Positions 26,080 to 34,392 of a DNA stretch of 64,000 nucleotides are shown one piece after another (position 1 is the first letter of the stretch; each line of letters opens with the position of its first letter). Made by a program: the position numbers and the translations under genes. The notes under the pieces are model-generated. The model ran no database searches and was not told where the DNA came from. It saw only the letters and a program-made list of their open reading frames with translations. The DNA comes from UBA6049 sp965662345 (lineage in GTDB: Bacteria; Bacteroidota; Bacteroidia; Flavobacteriales_G; Salibacteraceae), in assembly GCA_965662345.1 (NCBI GenBank), contig CBFIHE010000002.1:1-64000 (forward strand). Direction: 5' to 3'.

Positions 26080-27134
26080 GTGGATTCAAACATTCTGTAT
26101 TAATTACAGGCGGTGCAGGATTCATTGGCTCACATGTAGTACGTGAATTCGTAAACAACTATCCAAATTACCAAGTAGTTAATTTAGACTTACTTACCTA
26201 CGCAGGTAATCTAGAAAACCTAACGGATGTTGAGAACGCCCCCAATTACATTTTTGAAAGAGGCGATATAATGGATCCTCAATTCATTGAACGACTCTTC
26301 AAGAAATATGCCTTTGACGGGGTTATTCATCTGGCAGCTGAAAGTCACGTAGATCGCTCGATAACCGATCCTCTTGCTTTTTTAAACACTAATATTTTAG
26401 GTACGGTAACTTTGTTGAATGCAGCCAGAGACTTTTGGAAGAATGATTACTCTGGCAAACGTTTCTATCATGTTTCAACAGATGAAGTATACGGTTCACT
26501 AGGAGATGAAGGCTTGTTTCTAGAGACTACATCTTATGATCCAAAGTCACCGTATTCAGCTTCTAAGGCAAGTAGTGATCACTTTGTGAGAGCATATGGA
26601 AATACCTATGGCCTGCCTTATGTAATTACGAATTGTTCCAATAATTATGGACCAAATCAATTTCCAGAAAAGTTGATTCCGTTATTCATTCACAACATCC
26701 GCAACGGAAAAAGTTTACCCGTATACGGAGATGGAAGGTATACGAGAGATTGGCTGTATGTAGTAGATCATGCAAAAGCCATAGACCTAGTATACCATAA
26801 AGGAAAAAACGATGAAACCTACAACATTGGAGGTTTCAATGAATGGCAAAATCTCTCCCTAATAAAGCTCATGTGTGCTCAAATGGATGAGAAGTTAGGC
26901 AAGCCAGCTGGAACTGCAGAGGGGCTGATAACTTATGTAACCGATCGTCCAGGACACGATAGAAGATATGCAATTGATGCTTCTAAAATTAATTCAGAGC
27001 TTGGATGGGAGCCTTCTGTAACTTTTGAGCAAGGATTGTCCAAAACCATTGATTGGTATTTAGAAAATGCGGAATGGTTGAATTCCGTTACCTCAGGAGA
27101 TTATTTGAAGTACTACGAGAAACAGTACGGATAG
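26076..27134 (+). CDS. rfbB: dTDP-glucose 4,6-dehydratase
   Basis: Extended SDR that makes dTDP-4-keto-6-deoxyglucose, the branch point to dTDP-rhamnose and other 6-deoxy sugars. 352 residues. GGAGFIGSHVV at the N-terminus, HLAAESHVDRSI, STDEVYGSLG, the SPYSASKASSDH Tyr-x3-Lys, and NCSNNYGPNQFPEKLIP all match RmlB. It overlaps the UXS gene by ATGA and ends the operon before a strong terminator. RmlA, RmlC and RmlD are not in the window. Confidence 0.94.
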   Translation: MSGFKHSVLITGGAGFIGSHVVREFVNNYPNYQVVNLDLLTYAGNLENLTDVENAPNYIFERGDIMDPQFIERLFKKYAFDGVIHLAAESHVDRSITDPLAFLNTNILGTVTLLNAARDFWKNDYSGKRFYHVSTDEVYGSLGDEGLFLETTSYDPKSPYSASKASSDHFVRAYGNTYGLPYVITNCSNNYGPNQFPEKLIPLFIHNIRNGKSLPVYGDGRYTRDWLYVVDHAKAIDLVYHKGKNDETYNIGGFNEWQNLSLIKLMCAQMDEKLGKPAGTAEGLITYVTDRPGHDRRYAIDASKINSELGWEPSVTFEQGLSKTIDWYLENAEWLNSVTSGDYLKYYEKQYG

Positions 27135-27162
27135 AAACTGTTCTCGTTTATTCACAGCAAAA

Positions 27163-27194
27163 AAAAGCCCGATATGCAAACATATCGGGCTTTT
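27163..27194. terminator. Bidirectional terminator between rfbB and gldN
   Basis: AAAAGCCCGATATG-CAAA-CATATCGGGCTTTT, a perfect 14-bp stem with A/T runs on both sides, serving two convergent operons. Confidence 0.9.
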
Positions 27195-27214
27195 ACTATT
27201 ACGAATAGTTTCTT

Positions 27215-28075
27215 TTAGAAACTCCACATATCATGCTCGTAATTACGAATGCCTTCTTTGATTCGTTCTGCCTCTAACAACGCATCCATAGGAGCCTTGT
27301 ATTGCTCGATATCACGATCATAAACATTACTCTCTTTAATGATTCTAGAAGCAAACATTCGCTTCCAAAACACATCGTCATAAGTCAATCGATGAACATC
27401 ATTTTGTCTATTGTAAACTTCGGCTTGAGCGAAAACTCTCCTTGCCTCAGGGAAATATATCCAAAATGCTGGTCGGTATCCTGTAATATCATCACCTGAA
27501 TACTGAGGAATAATAGGAGCAATTCCCAATATCCGTGTTTCTAATACCGATCGTTCTTTGTCAAAGAAAGTCTCTTCCTTAATCTGAAACTTGGTGATTT
27601 GGCTTACGCGCAATGTATCAAAGAATGACGTATCAATCTCTTGGTCTAAAACTGGGTCATATGTAGTAGTATTAACCTCCCTTGTTAACTGAGACATCGC
27701 TTCCTCAGGTGTCATAGGCACAGTAAACATATCTGTTCTATCAATACCTATAAAAGCACTGTAAGCTGTTATGTTTCCAGATTCAGTAATCGCTTCAAAA
27801 AGTACCGTCATCAAATTCTTTCTACCCTGCGTTGGTTTTTCAGGATAATAAAAAACATGATTCTTTTTCTCACGCATATCTACCGTTCTCCAAATACGCT
27901 TAGACCACAATATATCCGCTTCTCTAAGCTGAACATAAGGAATTGGTTTACGATTCGGATTATCGATAGACTTGGTATAAACCCCATCGAGAGGAGACTC
28001 ATTCGGGTCTAAAACTTGAGCTTCAACACTCAATGTTATCAAACCTAACGTCAGAAAAAATAATACCTTCTTCAT
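27215..28075 (-). CDS. gldN: Gliding motility / T9SS protein GldN
   Basis: Periplasmic subunit of the type IX secretion core, partner of GldK in the outer-membrane-associated ring. 286 residues. Signal peptide MKKVLFFLTLGLITLSVEAQ, then DPNESPLDGVYTKSIDNPNRKPIPYVQLREADILWSKR..., whose ADxxWSKRIWR and FYYP stretches typify GldN/PorN. Last gene of the operon, 10 nt after gldM; closed by the bidirectional terminator at 27163-27194. Confidence 0.95.
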   Translation of the reverse strand: MKKVLFFLTLGLITLSVEAQVLDPNESPLDGVYTKSIDNPNRKPIPYVQLREADILWSKRIWRTVDMREKKNHVFYYPEKPTQGRKNLMTVLFEAITESGNITAYSAFIGIDRTDMFTVPMTPEEAMSQLTREVNTTTYDPVLDQEIDTSFFDTLRVSQITKFQIKEETFFDKERSVLETRILGIAPIIPQYSGDDITGYRPAFWIYFPEARRVFAQAEVYNRQNDVHRLTYDDVFWKRMFASRIIKESNVYDRDIEQYKAPMDALLEAERIKEGIRNYEHDMWSF

Positions 28076-28085
28076 AATCTAAAAT

Positions 28086-29789
28086 TTACTTAACCTCTAG
28101 CACGATGTTCCCAAGGTTCTTTTTCACACCTCCAGGCCCCTTGGCGAATATATTGGTGATGTAAACCTTACTTCCAGAAGTCTGAACACCAAGTAATTTT
28201 TTCATATTGCTTGTTAAACGATTTCCTCGTGCTTTCATTGTAGGAACAACTTTTCCACGATTAGAACCATTCATTTCAAAACTTACCACATCCCACTTCA
28301 CGCCTTCGAAGTCAAAATCTTCCATTTTGGCTACTACATAGTCATTTGCCTTGAGCTTCCCAAGTCCAACCTTTCCAGCACCAGTAACACCAGCAAAGAA
28401 AGGCTCGGGCTTTGGAACATCTTTTACTCTAAATGTAAAAGGTTGACCCATTGCTTTTGATTTTCCATTATCATCTGTAACAGTCACACTCACTTTACAT
28501 TCTTTACCCTTACCAGGTTTAAGAACAAATTTTCCGTTGCTTCCTGAAAGTGATCCATTAGACACAGATGCTTTAACCTTGCTAGCTGCATATCCTGACA
28601 CAGATACCTCAATAGGGTTATCTAGTCCACGATAAACTACATTCATCTTGGTTGGTGAAACAACTGTTGATGGTTTTGCAGCTATGAATGTGTGCTCGAA
28701 CGGATAAAGCTTTTCCTTTCCTGTTCCAGGTTCTTTCAACACAATGAAACCACCCCATTTAACTTCACCTTCAGATGTTGGTTTGTAACCATAGTGTGCA
28801 ATACCATCTTTCACACTGATACGTGAGGTATCTAACGGGTTCTTAACAGACCACTCGTTCTCAGCCTTACCCGCTGTATCCAATTCCGTTCCGATACGTA
28901 AACCAGGGTTATCGGTGGTACTGTAAGCAGCCACAATAACATCTGCTTTGAAGGAATCACCAATGGTGACATAATTACTATTCGCTATAACCTTAGCTTC
29001 AACTTTATCAAACTTGAAGTCTTTTGCACTAATTTCAGACATCAACAAACTCAATGCGTCTGACTGAATCGTACGAACTTCAGATTGCATTCTACTTAGG
29101 TTAGTAATAACCGCGGCCAAAGGAACGTGATAGAAATTCGCCATTTCCCAGCTCTCTTTCGTACCAGCATTATCAATAACAATTTCAGAGAAATCAAACT
29201 CCGCATCTGGTCTGAAAGCTTCCCGCTTCGATGCAGGAATCTCATTCAATACTGCTTCTGAAAAAGCCGCAAGCTTATTGTGCAGGTCAACTGCAGATCT
29301 TGGACCTTCTTTCAAATTGGCAGGGTCACTACCAATCATTGCATTTGTAGGGAAATCATAGCTATCCTTTTTTCCAATCTTCTTGATTGAAAATAATGAA
29401 TCTACCTCAGGGCTGTATGTAGTAACAGCACCTTCTGACTTAATCTCTACATAATTATCAGCACTGGTTGCGCCCTCAGTTTTCCAAATCAAGTGCCTTT
29501 TTAGGTCGGCAATTGAATCAAAAACTGCATTACCTGCATTAACTACGCGTTGTGCTTTCGCTAACCATGGTCCAACTTTCTCAGGATTGAGTGAATTCTG
29601 TTTTTCAAACTCCCCAAGAGACTGCGCATTCTTTGCTGTGAATGCGTTATTTGTCTTTTCGATTGCCCCGTTAATAATGATGAATGAGTTCAGTACCTCT
29701 TTTGATACATTCATAGCCAAAAGGGCCATGAGTACCAGGTACATCATACCAATCATCTTCTGCCTGGGCGTTTCCTTACCACCTGCCAT
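28086..29789 (-). CDS. gldM: T9SS motor protein GldM
   Basis: Inner-membrane protein with a single N-terminal helix (MIGMMYLVLMALLAMNVS) and a long periplasmic part that spans to the GldK/N ring; together with GldL it forms the proton-driven T9SS/gliding motor. 567 residues. The conserved Arg9 precedes the helix in GGKETPRQKMIG. The periplasmic region ends in the family's D4 domain with FFAGVTGAGKVGLGKLKAND. It lies 42 nt downstream of gldL. Confidence 0.96.
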   Translation of the reverse strand: MAGGKETPRQKMIGMMYLVLMALLAMNVSKEVLNSFIIINGAIEKTNNAFTAKNAQSLGEFEKQNSLNPEKVGPWLAKAQRVVNAGNAVFDSIADLKRHLIWKTEGATSADNYVEIKSEGAVTTYSPEVDSLFSIKKIGKKDSYDFPTNAMIGSDPANLKEGPRSAVDLHNKLAAFSEAVLNEIPASKREAFRPDAEFDFSEIVIDNAGTKESWEMANFYHVPLAAVITNLSRMQSEVRTIQSDALSLLMSEISAKDFKFDKVEAKVIANSNYVTIGDSFKADVIVAAYSTTDNPGLRIGTELDTAGKAENEWSVKNPLDTSRISVKDGIAHYGYKPTSEGEVKWGGFIVLKEPGTGKEKLYPFEHTFIAAKPSTVVSPTKMNVVYRGLDNPIEVSVSGYAASKVKASVSNGSLSGSNGKFVLKPGKGKECKVSVTVTDDNGKSKAMGQPFTFRVKDVPKPEPFFAGVTGAGKVGLGKLKANDYVVAKMEDFDFEGVKWDVVSFEMNGSNRGKVVPTMKARGNRLTSNMKKLLGVQTSGSKVYITNIFAKGPGGVKKNLGNIVLEVK

Positions 29790-29831
29790 CTATATTCGCT
29801 TAACAGTGTTATACAATGAATTTAAAACCTC

Positions 29832-30656
29832 TTATGAATTCTTGTTAAAATTCATTGCAGACAACATGTTGCCATATATAGTATTGAGCGACTGTAAGTT
29901 CTGACTCAATTCAGCAATATTCTCTTTGTACTTGCGCGTATCTTCAACAGAGTCATTTAAGTTCCCGATCAACTCGTTGATATTTCCAAACATTTGAGAT
30001 GTGAGCTCGTTAGACTGCTGCGTTTGCTGAAGTTGCAATTCATAAACGTTGTTCAAAGCACCAAGCTTTTCATTCACAGTCTTCATATTTTCAGCATATG
30101 TCATCCCATCTTCGTTGGAAACACTTAAGCCTGTTAAGGCTTCAGCTGCTTTCCCATAAGAATCAGAGAGTACAGTTACTTTACTGGATGCATCTTTCAT
30201 GCTATCTACCATTTCATTTGTAGCACCTGCTGCATCTCCAAGACTGTTCATATTACTTGCCGTTTCAGATAAGCGAGTCATACCTGAACCTAAGCTTTCT
30301 AATAGCTCAGGACCAATCTTTGCTTCTTCTAACATCTGGTCAAGCTCTTGTGTAGCAGATAAACCTCCGCCACCACCGCCTACGCGATTAACGGGCTCAC
30401 CTTCATAATCTTCTGCTAACTCAGGATATACCAAAGACCAATCTGGATCTTCGTGTAAAGGTTCAAATGCTGAGAAGAAGAAGATAATGGTTTCGGTTCC
30501 TAAACCAAGAATCAACATGATATCAGATCCAGGGTAGTGTTGTAGCTTAAAGAGTGCTCCCAATACCACTACTGCACCACCAATACCATACAGTTTGGCC
30601 ATAAACTGCTTCCAACTCTTACTTCCTGGTTTAAAACCTGTAATTTCCTTGCCCAT
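29832..30656 (-). CDS. gldL: T9SS motor protein GldL
   Basis: Inner-membrane motor subunit. Start placed at the ATG complementary to 30654-30656 (MGKEITGFKPGSKSW), the conserved N-terminus; a longer frame to 30719 would overlap gldK. 274 residues with two helices near the N-terminus (YGIGGAVVVLGALFKLQHY and IMLILGLGTETIIFFFSAF). Glu55 inside the second helix matches the conserved protonatable Glu that studies of F. johnsoniae GldL link to proton flow. The C-terminal 180 residues are coiled-coil-like and cytoplasmic. Confidence 0.95.
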   Translation of the reverse strand: MGKEITGFKPGSKSWKQFMAKLYGIGGAVVVLGALFKLQHYPGSDIMLILGLGTETIIFFFSAFEPLHEDPDWSLVYPELAEDYEGEPVNRVGGGGGGLSATQELDQMLEEAKIGPELLESLGSGMTRLSETASNMNSLGDAAGATNEMVDSMKDASSKVTVLSDSYGKAAEALTGLSVSNEDGMTYAENMKTVNEKLGALNNVYELQLQQTQQSNELTSQMFGNINELIGNLNDSVEDTRKYKENIAELSQNLQSLNTIYGNMLSAMNFNKNS

Positions 30657-30708
30657 TGTTCTAGAATTTAAATTATTAGGTTGTTTATCGATTAGGTTAT
30701 ATACAATT

Positions 30709-32022
30709 TTATAGACCATCGCCTTTAGCGCGACCTAAGTAAGTCATTACATTTCTGAATCCAATGTAACACTTAGCTGTATCTTGATACTCATAAGAAC
30801 GAACACCTGTTTGAATGAAGTATCCAACATCTTTCCAGCTTCCTCCACGTATCACTTTACGCTTAAACACTGGTAAATCATTCTCTGACGCATCAAACTG
30901 GTAATCTGTATTCAGATCATGCGCAAAATCATAGGCTGACTCGTCATAGGCATTACTCGTCCATTCGGCAACATTACCTGCCATACAGAACAATCCATAA
31001 TCATTGGGAGAATAAGAATAAGCATTCACAGTATGGAATCCGCCATCATCCACGTAATTACCTCTTAAAGGTTTAAAATTAGCTAAGAAGCAACCTCTAT
31101 CATTTCTGATGTAAGGACCACCCCAAGGATAAGATGAGAGATCTAAGCCACCACGTGATGCATATTCCCATTCTGCTTCACTTGGCAATCTAAAGTCTTG
31201 CACCATTGGAACTTCTGCTCTCAATAAGAACTTGTTAAACAAATTGGTCCTCCAGCGGCTAAATGCGAACGCCTGTTTCCACGTAACACCTACTACAGGA
31301 TAATCATCATATGCAGGGTGCCAGAAATACGTATTGGACATTGGCTCATTGAAAGAATATGAGAAATCTGCTACCCAAGCTAATGTATCTGGATAAACCA
31401 AAATCTCATCTCTTTTTATAAAGCTTGAACGGTCTAGACCTTCAGGCTCTCCAAATTGATGTCTTTCTCGTCCTTTGGCTGCAGCCATACGATAGTCGAT
31501 CCATGAATACTCATATTTCAGCTTACGTGTGTCTATTTGCTTCATTCCGAAGAAACGCTCAGAAGGAGGATAATACATCGGCTCAAGGGCGTCTGTGATA
31601 TCTTCATCATCTGTTTGCCATGGAATTCTAGCATCCCAATTTAAATGAGGCTCATCCAATTCACGACCATATTGGTCTTCTAGGATAAGATACTCTTCTT
31701 CATCTACGTCTGCTAAGAGCGTAAGTGCAATAGAGTCTCGAACCCAATAAACGAATTGCCTGTATTCATTATTGGTTATTTCTGTATCATCCATGTAGAA
31801 TGCCTGAACAGAAATAGTTTTTGCTCTTGAAACGTGAGCATATGGGACATCTTGGTCGTTCTCTCCCATAACGAAACTACCCATAGGGATGTAAACCATT
31901 CCGTAAGGATCTATGTCGTACCAAGCTGGTCTATCCAAAACACCGGTCAATTGACCCGTATCTCTGGACCCACAACTTGCAACAGTTGCAGCTAATAAAA
32001 CAAAAAAGAGTATTCGTCTCAT
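30709..32022 (-). CDS. gldK: T9SS lipoprotein GldK
   Basis: Outer-membrane lipoprotein that forms the periplasmic ring with GldN. Start set at the ATG complementary to 32020-32022 (MRRILFFVLLAATVASC, lipobox VASC), which trims twelve residues from the longest frame. 437 residues. The body has the formylglycine-generating-enzyme (SUMF1) fold: GMVYIPMGSFVMGEND, YPVVGVTWKQAFAFSRWR, FRLPSEAEWEYASRGG, and GNVAEWTSNAY...RGGSW. GldK members are structural, not enzymes. It probably has its own promoter (-7 element at 32042-32049). Confidence 0.96.
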   Translation of the reverse strand: MRRILFFVLLAATVASCGSRDTGQLTGVLDRPAWYDIDPYGMVYIPMGSFVMGENDQDVPYAHVSRAKTISVQAFYMDDTEITNNEYRQFVYWVRDSIALTLLADVDEEEYLILEDQYGRELDEPHLNWDARIPWQTDDEDITDALEPMYYPPSERFFGMKQIDTRKLKYEYSWIDYRMAAAKGRERHQFGEPEGLDRSSFIKRDEILVYPDTLAWVADFSYSFNEPMSNTYFWHPAYDDYPVVGVTWKQAFAFSRWRTNLFNKFLLRAEVPMVQDFRLPSEAEWEYASRGGLDLSSYPWGGPYIRNDRGCFLANFKPLRGNYVDDGGFHTVNAYSYSPNDYGLFCMAGNVAEWTSNAYDESAYDFAHDLNTDYQFDASENDLPVFKRKVIRGGSWKDVGYFIQTGVRSYEYQDTAKCYIGFRNVMTYLGRAKGDGL

Positions 32023-32041
32023 GCCGTGAGATTTTAATGCA

Positions 32042-32049
32042 CAAATATA
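32042..32049 (-). promoter_or_regulatory. -7 promoter element upstream of gldK
   Basis: On the minus strand TATATTTG, an exact TAnnTTTG match, 19 nt before the gldK start. No clear -33 TTG is found, so a separate gldKLMN promoter is tentative. Confidence 0.4.
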
Positions 32050-32103
32050 ACCAAGCAATTAAATCGGTTACTATTAACGGTTATTCGTTTGATATATTGT
32101 CTA

Positions 32104-33090
32104 TTACAAGAAACGAACCGTCCCGTGTCTTTGCATTTTGATTTTAGGAGTTAAGCCAAAGCAATAGCTCACTAAGATTTCGTGAGAACCTGAGCTGTTA
32201 TTTCTCAACTCAGATGTTGTAACATCATAAGAGTACCCAACACGGAGTGTACCTCCCGTGAGTCCGCTTCCTGGCATTTGTAGGTTTACACCTGCCATTG
32301 GTGCGATAGCGTCTTGTAATCTGTAAGTAATACCACCCCAAAATTTCTCTTGATATTCTACGATAGCACCCAAATCAAATGTGGTAGAAACCGCATCCGT
32401 TTTGATAAACACATTTGGTTGTAACGAGAAGTCGGGGTTAATATCATAATGGTACCCACCCATTATGTAGAAGTGTCTTGCCACTCCGTAACCAAAATCA
32501 ATTGGCTCACCTGTGTTAATTGATGGGCCTTCTGCCTGAGCTAATTCAGAAGCAGTAAGGTGTGTCATAGAAAGACCAACGTAAAGTTTTTTCGGGATAG
32601 TATAATACAACCCAAAATCCATATCAAATCCAAGGTCTTGCGCTCCATTGTCAGGAATAGACGGGTCATTTTGAAAATCATCAACTGCATCCCAGTCTGA
32701 TCCGATTGTTTTTTGAATCATTCCCAATCCAAAACCAGCACTAACCATACCTTTTCCTAATGAATATCTGAAAGCATACTGCGCTTTTATGTTGAGCGTA
32801 CTTTCTTGACCTAATTGATCTGACAATACATTCAGACCACCACCATGCTGCATTCCTAGCCAAGGATCTTTAAACGCGGCATGAGCTGAAAACATGTAAG
32901 ACTCGGGTCTACCATCAAAGCCAACCCATTGTTGTCTTCCAACTAGGGTAGCGCAAATTGCATCGTTCGAGCCCGCGTAAGCAGGATTCCAGAACAAACG
33001 GTTAAAGTACGTTTGAGTAAACTGTGCGTCTTGCTGAGCGAATGCGCCCGCAGAAATCAATAATGTAAGTCCAAGTAATAGTTTCTTCAT
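32104..33090 (-). CDS. porP: PorP/SprF family type IX secretion outer-membrane protein
   Basis: Outer-membrane barrel associated with T9SS and with surface display of adhesins. Start at the ATG complementary to 33088-33090 (MKKLLLGLTLLISAGAFAQ, a signal peptide); the longer frame to 33174 adds a non-signal leader. 328 residues. QQDAQFTQTYFNRLFWNPAYAGS is the diagnostic N-terminal motif, and the C-terminal part is a series of barrel strands (e.g. LRVGYSYDVTTSEL). First gene in the porP-gldK-L-M-N order, the same as porPKLMN of Porphyromonas. Confidence 0.92.
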   Translation of the reverse strand: MKKLLLGLTLLISAGAFAQQDAQFTQTYFNRLFWNPAYAGSNDAICATLVGRQQWVGFDGRPESYMFSAHAAFKDPWLGMQHGGGLNVLSDQLGQESTLNIKAQYAFRYSLGKGMVSAGFGLGMIQKTIGSDWDAVDDFQNDPSIPDNGAQDLGFDMDFGLYYTIPKKLYVGLSMTHLTASELAQAEGPSINTGEPIDFGYGVARHFYIMGGYHYDINPDFSLQPNVFIKTDAVSTTFDLGAIVEYQEKFWGGITYRLQDAIAPMAGVNLQMPGSGLTGGTLRVGYSYDVTTSELRNNSSGSHEILVSYCFGLTPKIKMQRHGTVRFL

Positions 33091-33196
33091 AAGAACTTGA
33101 TATAAATATACAGCTCGCTGAAAATTAGCCTCGCTAAAATAGACAAATATTCCAACCGACAAAAATTTATTCACAAACCGGTGGTGAAAAACAGCA

Positions 33197-33213
33197 CCCT
33201 AACAAAATTAGGG
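33197..33213 (-). terminator. Short hairpin downstream of the arginase-like gene
   Basis: CCCTAA-N5-TTAGGG inverted repeat just after the stop at 33223, followed on the minus strand by TGCTGTTTTTC. With only a 6-bp stem it is a weak terminator; it could instead be a binding site. Confidence 0.4.
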
Positions 33214-33222
33214 AGCGCAAGT

Positions 33223-34392
33223 CTAAATAAATTTCTGATATGTTTTAAGCCATAAGTCTGGGACTTCATCCTCACAAGCCACTAAATAGTCTTCGTAACT
33301 GCACGGAACGAGCTGATGTCGCTTGAATTCATTAGATTTTTTCCCTGGAAACGGAACTTTAATCCACCACCTATCGCTTTTCAAACTTTTATAGAAAATT
33401 AAGTCTTCTTCCTCATGCGATACCCGCACTCTATATCTAACATAGTTGGCATTGGAATCATTAGGAACATCGCCTTTCCTGCCGTTTACTCCGTCCACAA
33501 AATACCAAAGCATTTGGCCAGCTAGCATAGCCGTTTGTCTCTCCGCATCAAAAAATGGGTTGTACTCATACAATCCCAAAGAAGAAACCTTATCGCTTAT
33601 ACCCGCATACCGCATAATTCTGCAGATTTCATCTCCTGTCAATCCATTTGGAGTAGCATTTCCACACCCAGGAGCATCGGATGCCTTAACCGAGGACATA
33701 TCGACACTTACTACATCAACGTTTCGCATTAACGGCTCCACGCGAGTCATATCCTCACGGATAACACCGAGCCTAGCATGGTCAAAATATAGTTTTTCCA
33801 TTAGGTCAATGGTGTCTTCTGGAACGAAATAGGATTGATACCCTATATTAGTATAATTGAATAGGTAATTAGGCTGGTGTAATAAGATGTTACTCAAGAA
33901 AGTGTCTGATTTCAGCTCAGAACGAAGACTTTCTCCAAAGTCGAACTTACGGTCTACTGTCAATAGATTGATTACCTGCTCCAAATCTTCGTACGCCAAA
34001 TAATTAGCGTAAGTAATATCTTGTGAACCACCTAGTAATACAGGTATGTGATTTCGCTTAACTAAGTAAGAAATCACTGCGCTGATGGCATGATAGGAAT
34101 CGTCTGGAGATTCTCCTTCCAAAATATTCCCTAAATCTACTATAGGAACGGTAAAATGATTCTGTGCGTAAAGTTCATAAAATGCCTTGCGCACTAAGTC
34201 TGGACCAGTAGCGCAACCGTTATTATTAACAGCCCCTCTTTCCTCTTGTATTCCAATAAGTACCACAGAAGTTTCCTCTGGTAGATCTGGTACTCCATCG
34301 TCATTATGAAATTGGGCTATACGACCTATACAGCCTTTCTTAAATTGATTGTTACTCAACTCTAAAGGCTGAAAATAAAATGCTATCTCCAT
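33223..34392 (-). CDS. Arginase-superfamily (formimidoylglutamase-like) protein with degenerate metal site
   Basis: 389 residues with the arginase/agmatinase/formimidoylglutamase fold: ATGPDLVRKAFYEL, LLGGSQDITYAN, LLTVDRKFDFGE, VDVVSVDMSSVKASDAPG. The six Mn ligands of true arginases fall in GG-x-H-D, D-x-H-x-D and D-x-D motifs. Here the corresponding residues are Gln124, Asp147, Lys149, Asp151, Asp231 and Ser233: three of six are replaced, so a binuclear Mn ureohydrolase is unlikely. Homologues next to topA or gldK occur elsewhere in Bacteroidota (my recollection), often labelled formimidoylglutamase. The gene's ATG follows directly on the topA stop codon (TAAATG), so it is coupled to topA. 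Role unknown; a binding or scaffold protein is possible. Confidence 0.85.
   Translation of the reverse strand: MEIAFYFQPLELSNNQFKKGCIGRIAQFHNDDGVPDLPEETSVVLIGIQEERGAVNNNGCATGPDLVRKAFYELYAQNHFTVPIVDLGNILEGESPDDSYHAISAVISYLVKRNHIPVLLGGSQDITYANYLAYEDLEQVINLLTVDRKFDFGESLRSELKSDTFLSNILLHQPNYLFNYTNIGYQSYFVPEDTIDLMEKLYFDHARLGVIREDMTRVEPLMRNVDVVSVDMSSVKASDAPGCGNATPNGLTGDEICRIMRYAGISDKVSSLGLYEYNPFFDAERQTAMLAGQMLWYFVDGVNGRKGDVPNDSNANYVRYRVRVSHEEEDLIFYKSLKSDRWWIKVPFPGKKSNEFKRHQLVPCSYEDYLVACEDEVPDLWLKTYQKFI

Noticed and set aside
33223..34392. Straightforward call as formimidoylglutamase (hutG)
   Set aside because: Three of six metal ligands are replaced and no hut gene is near.
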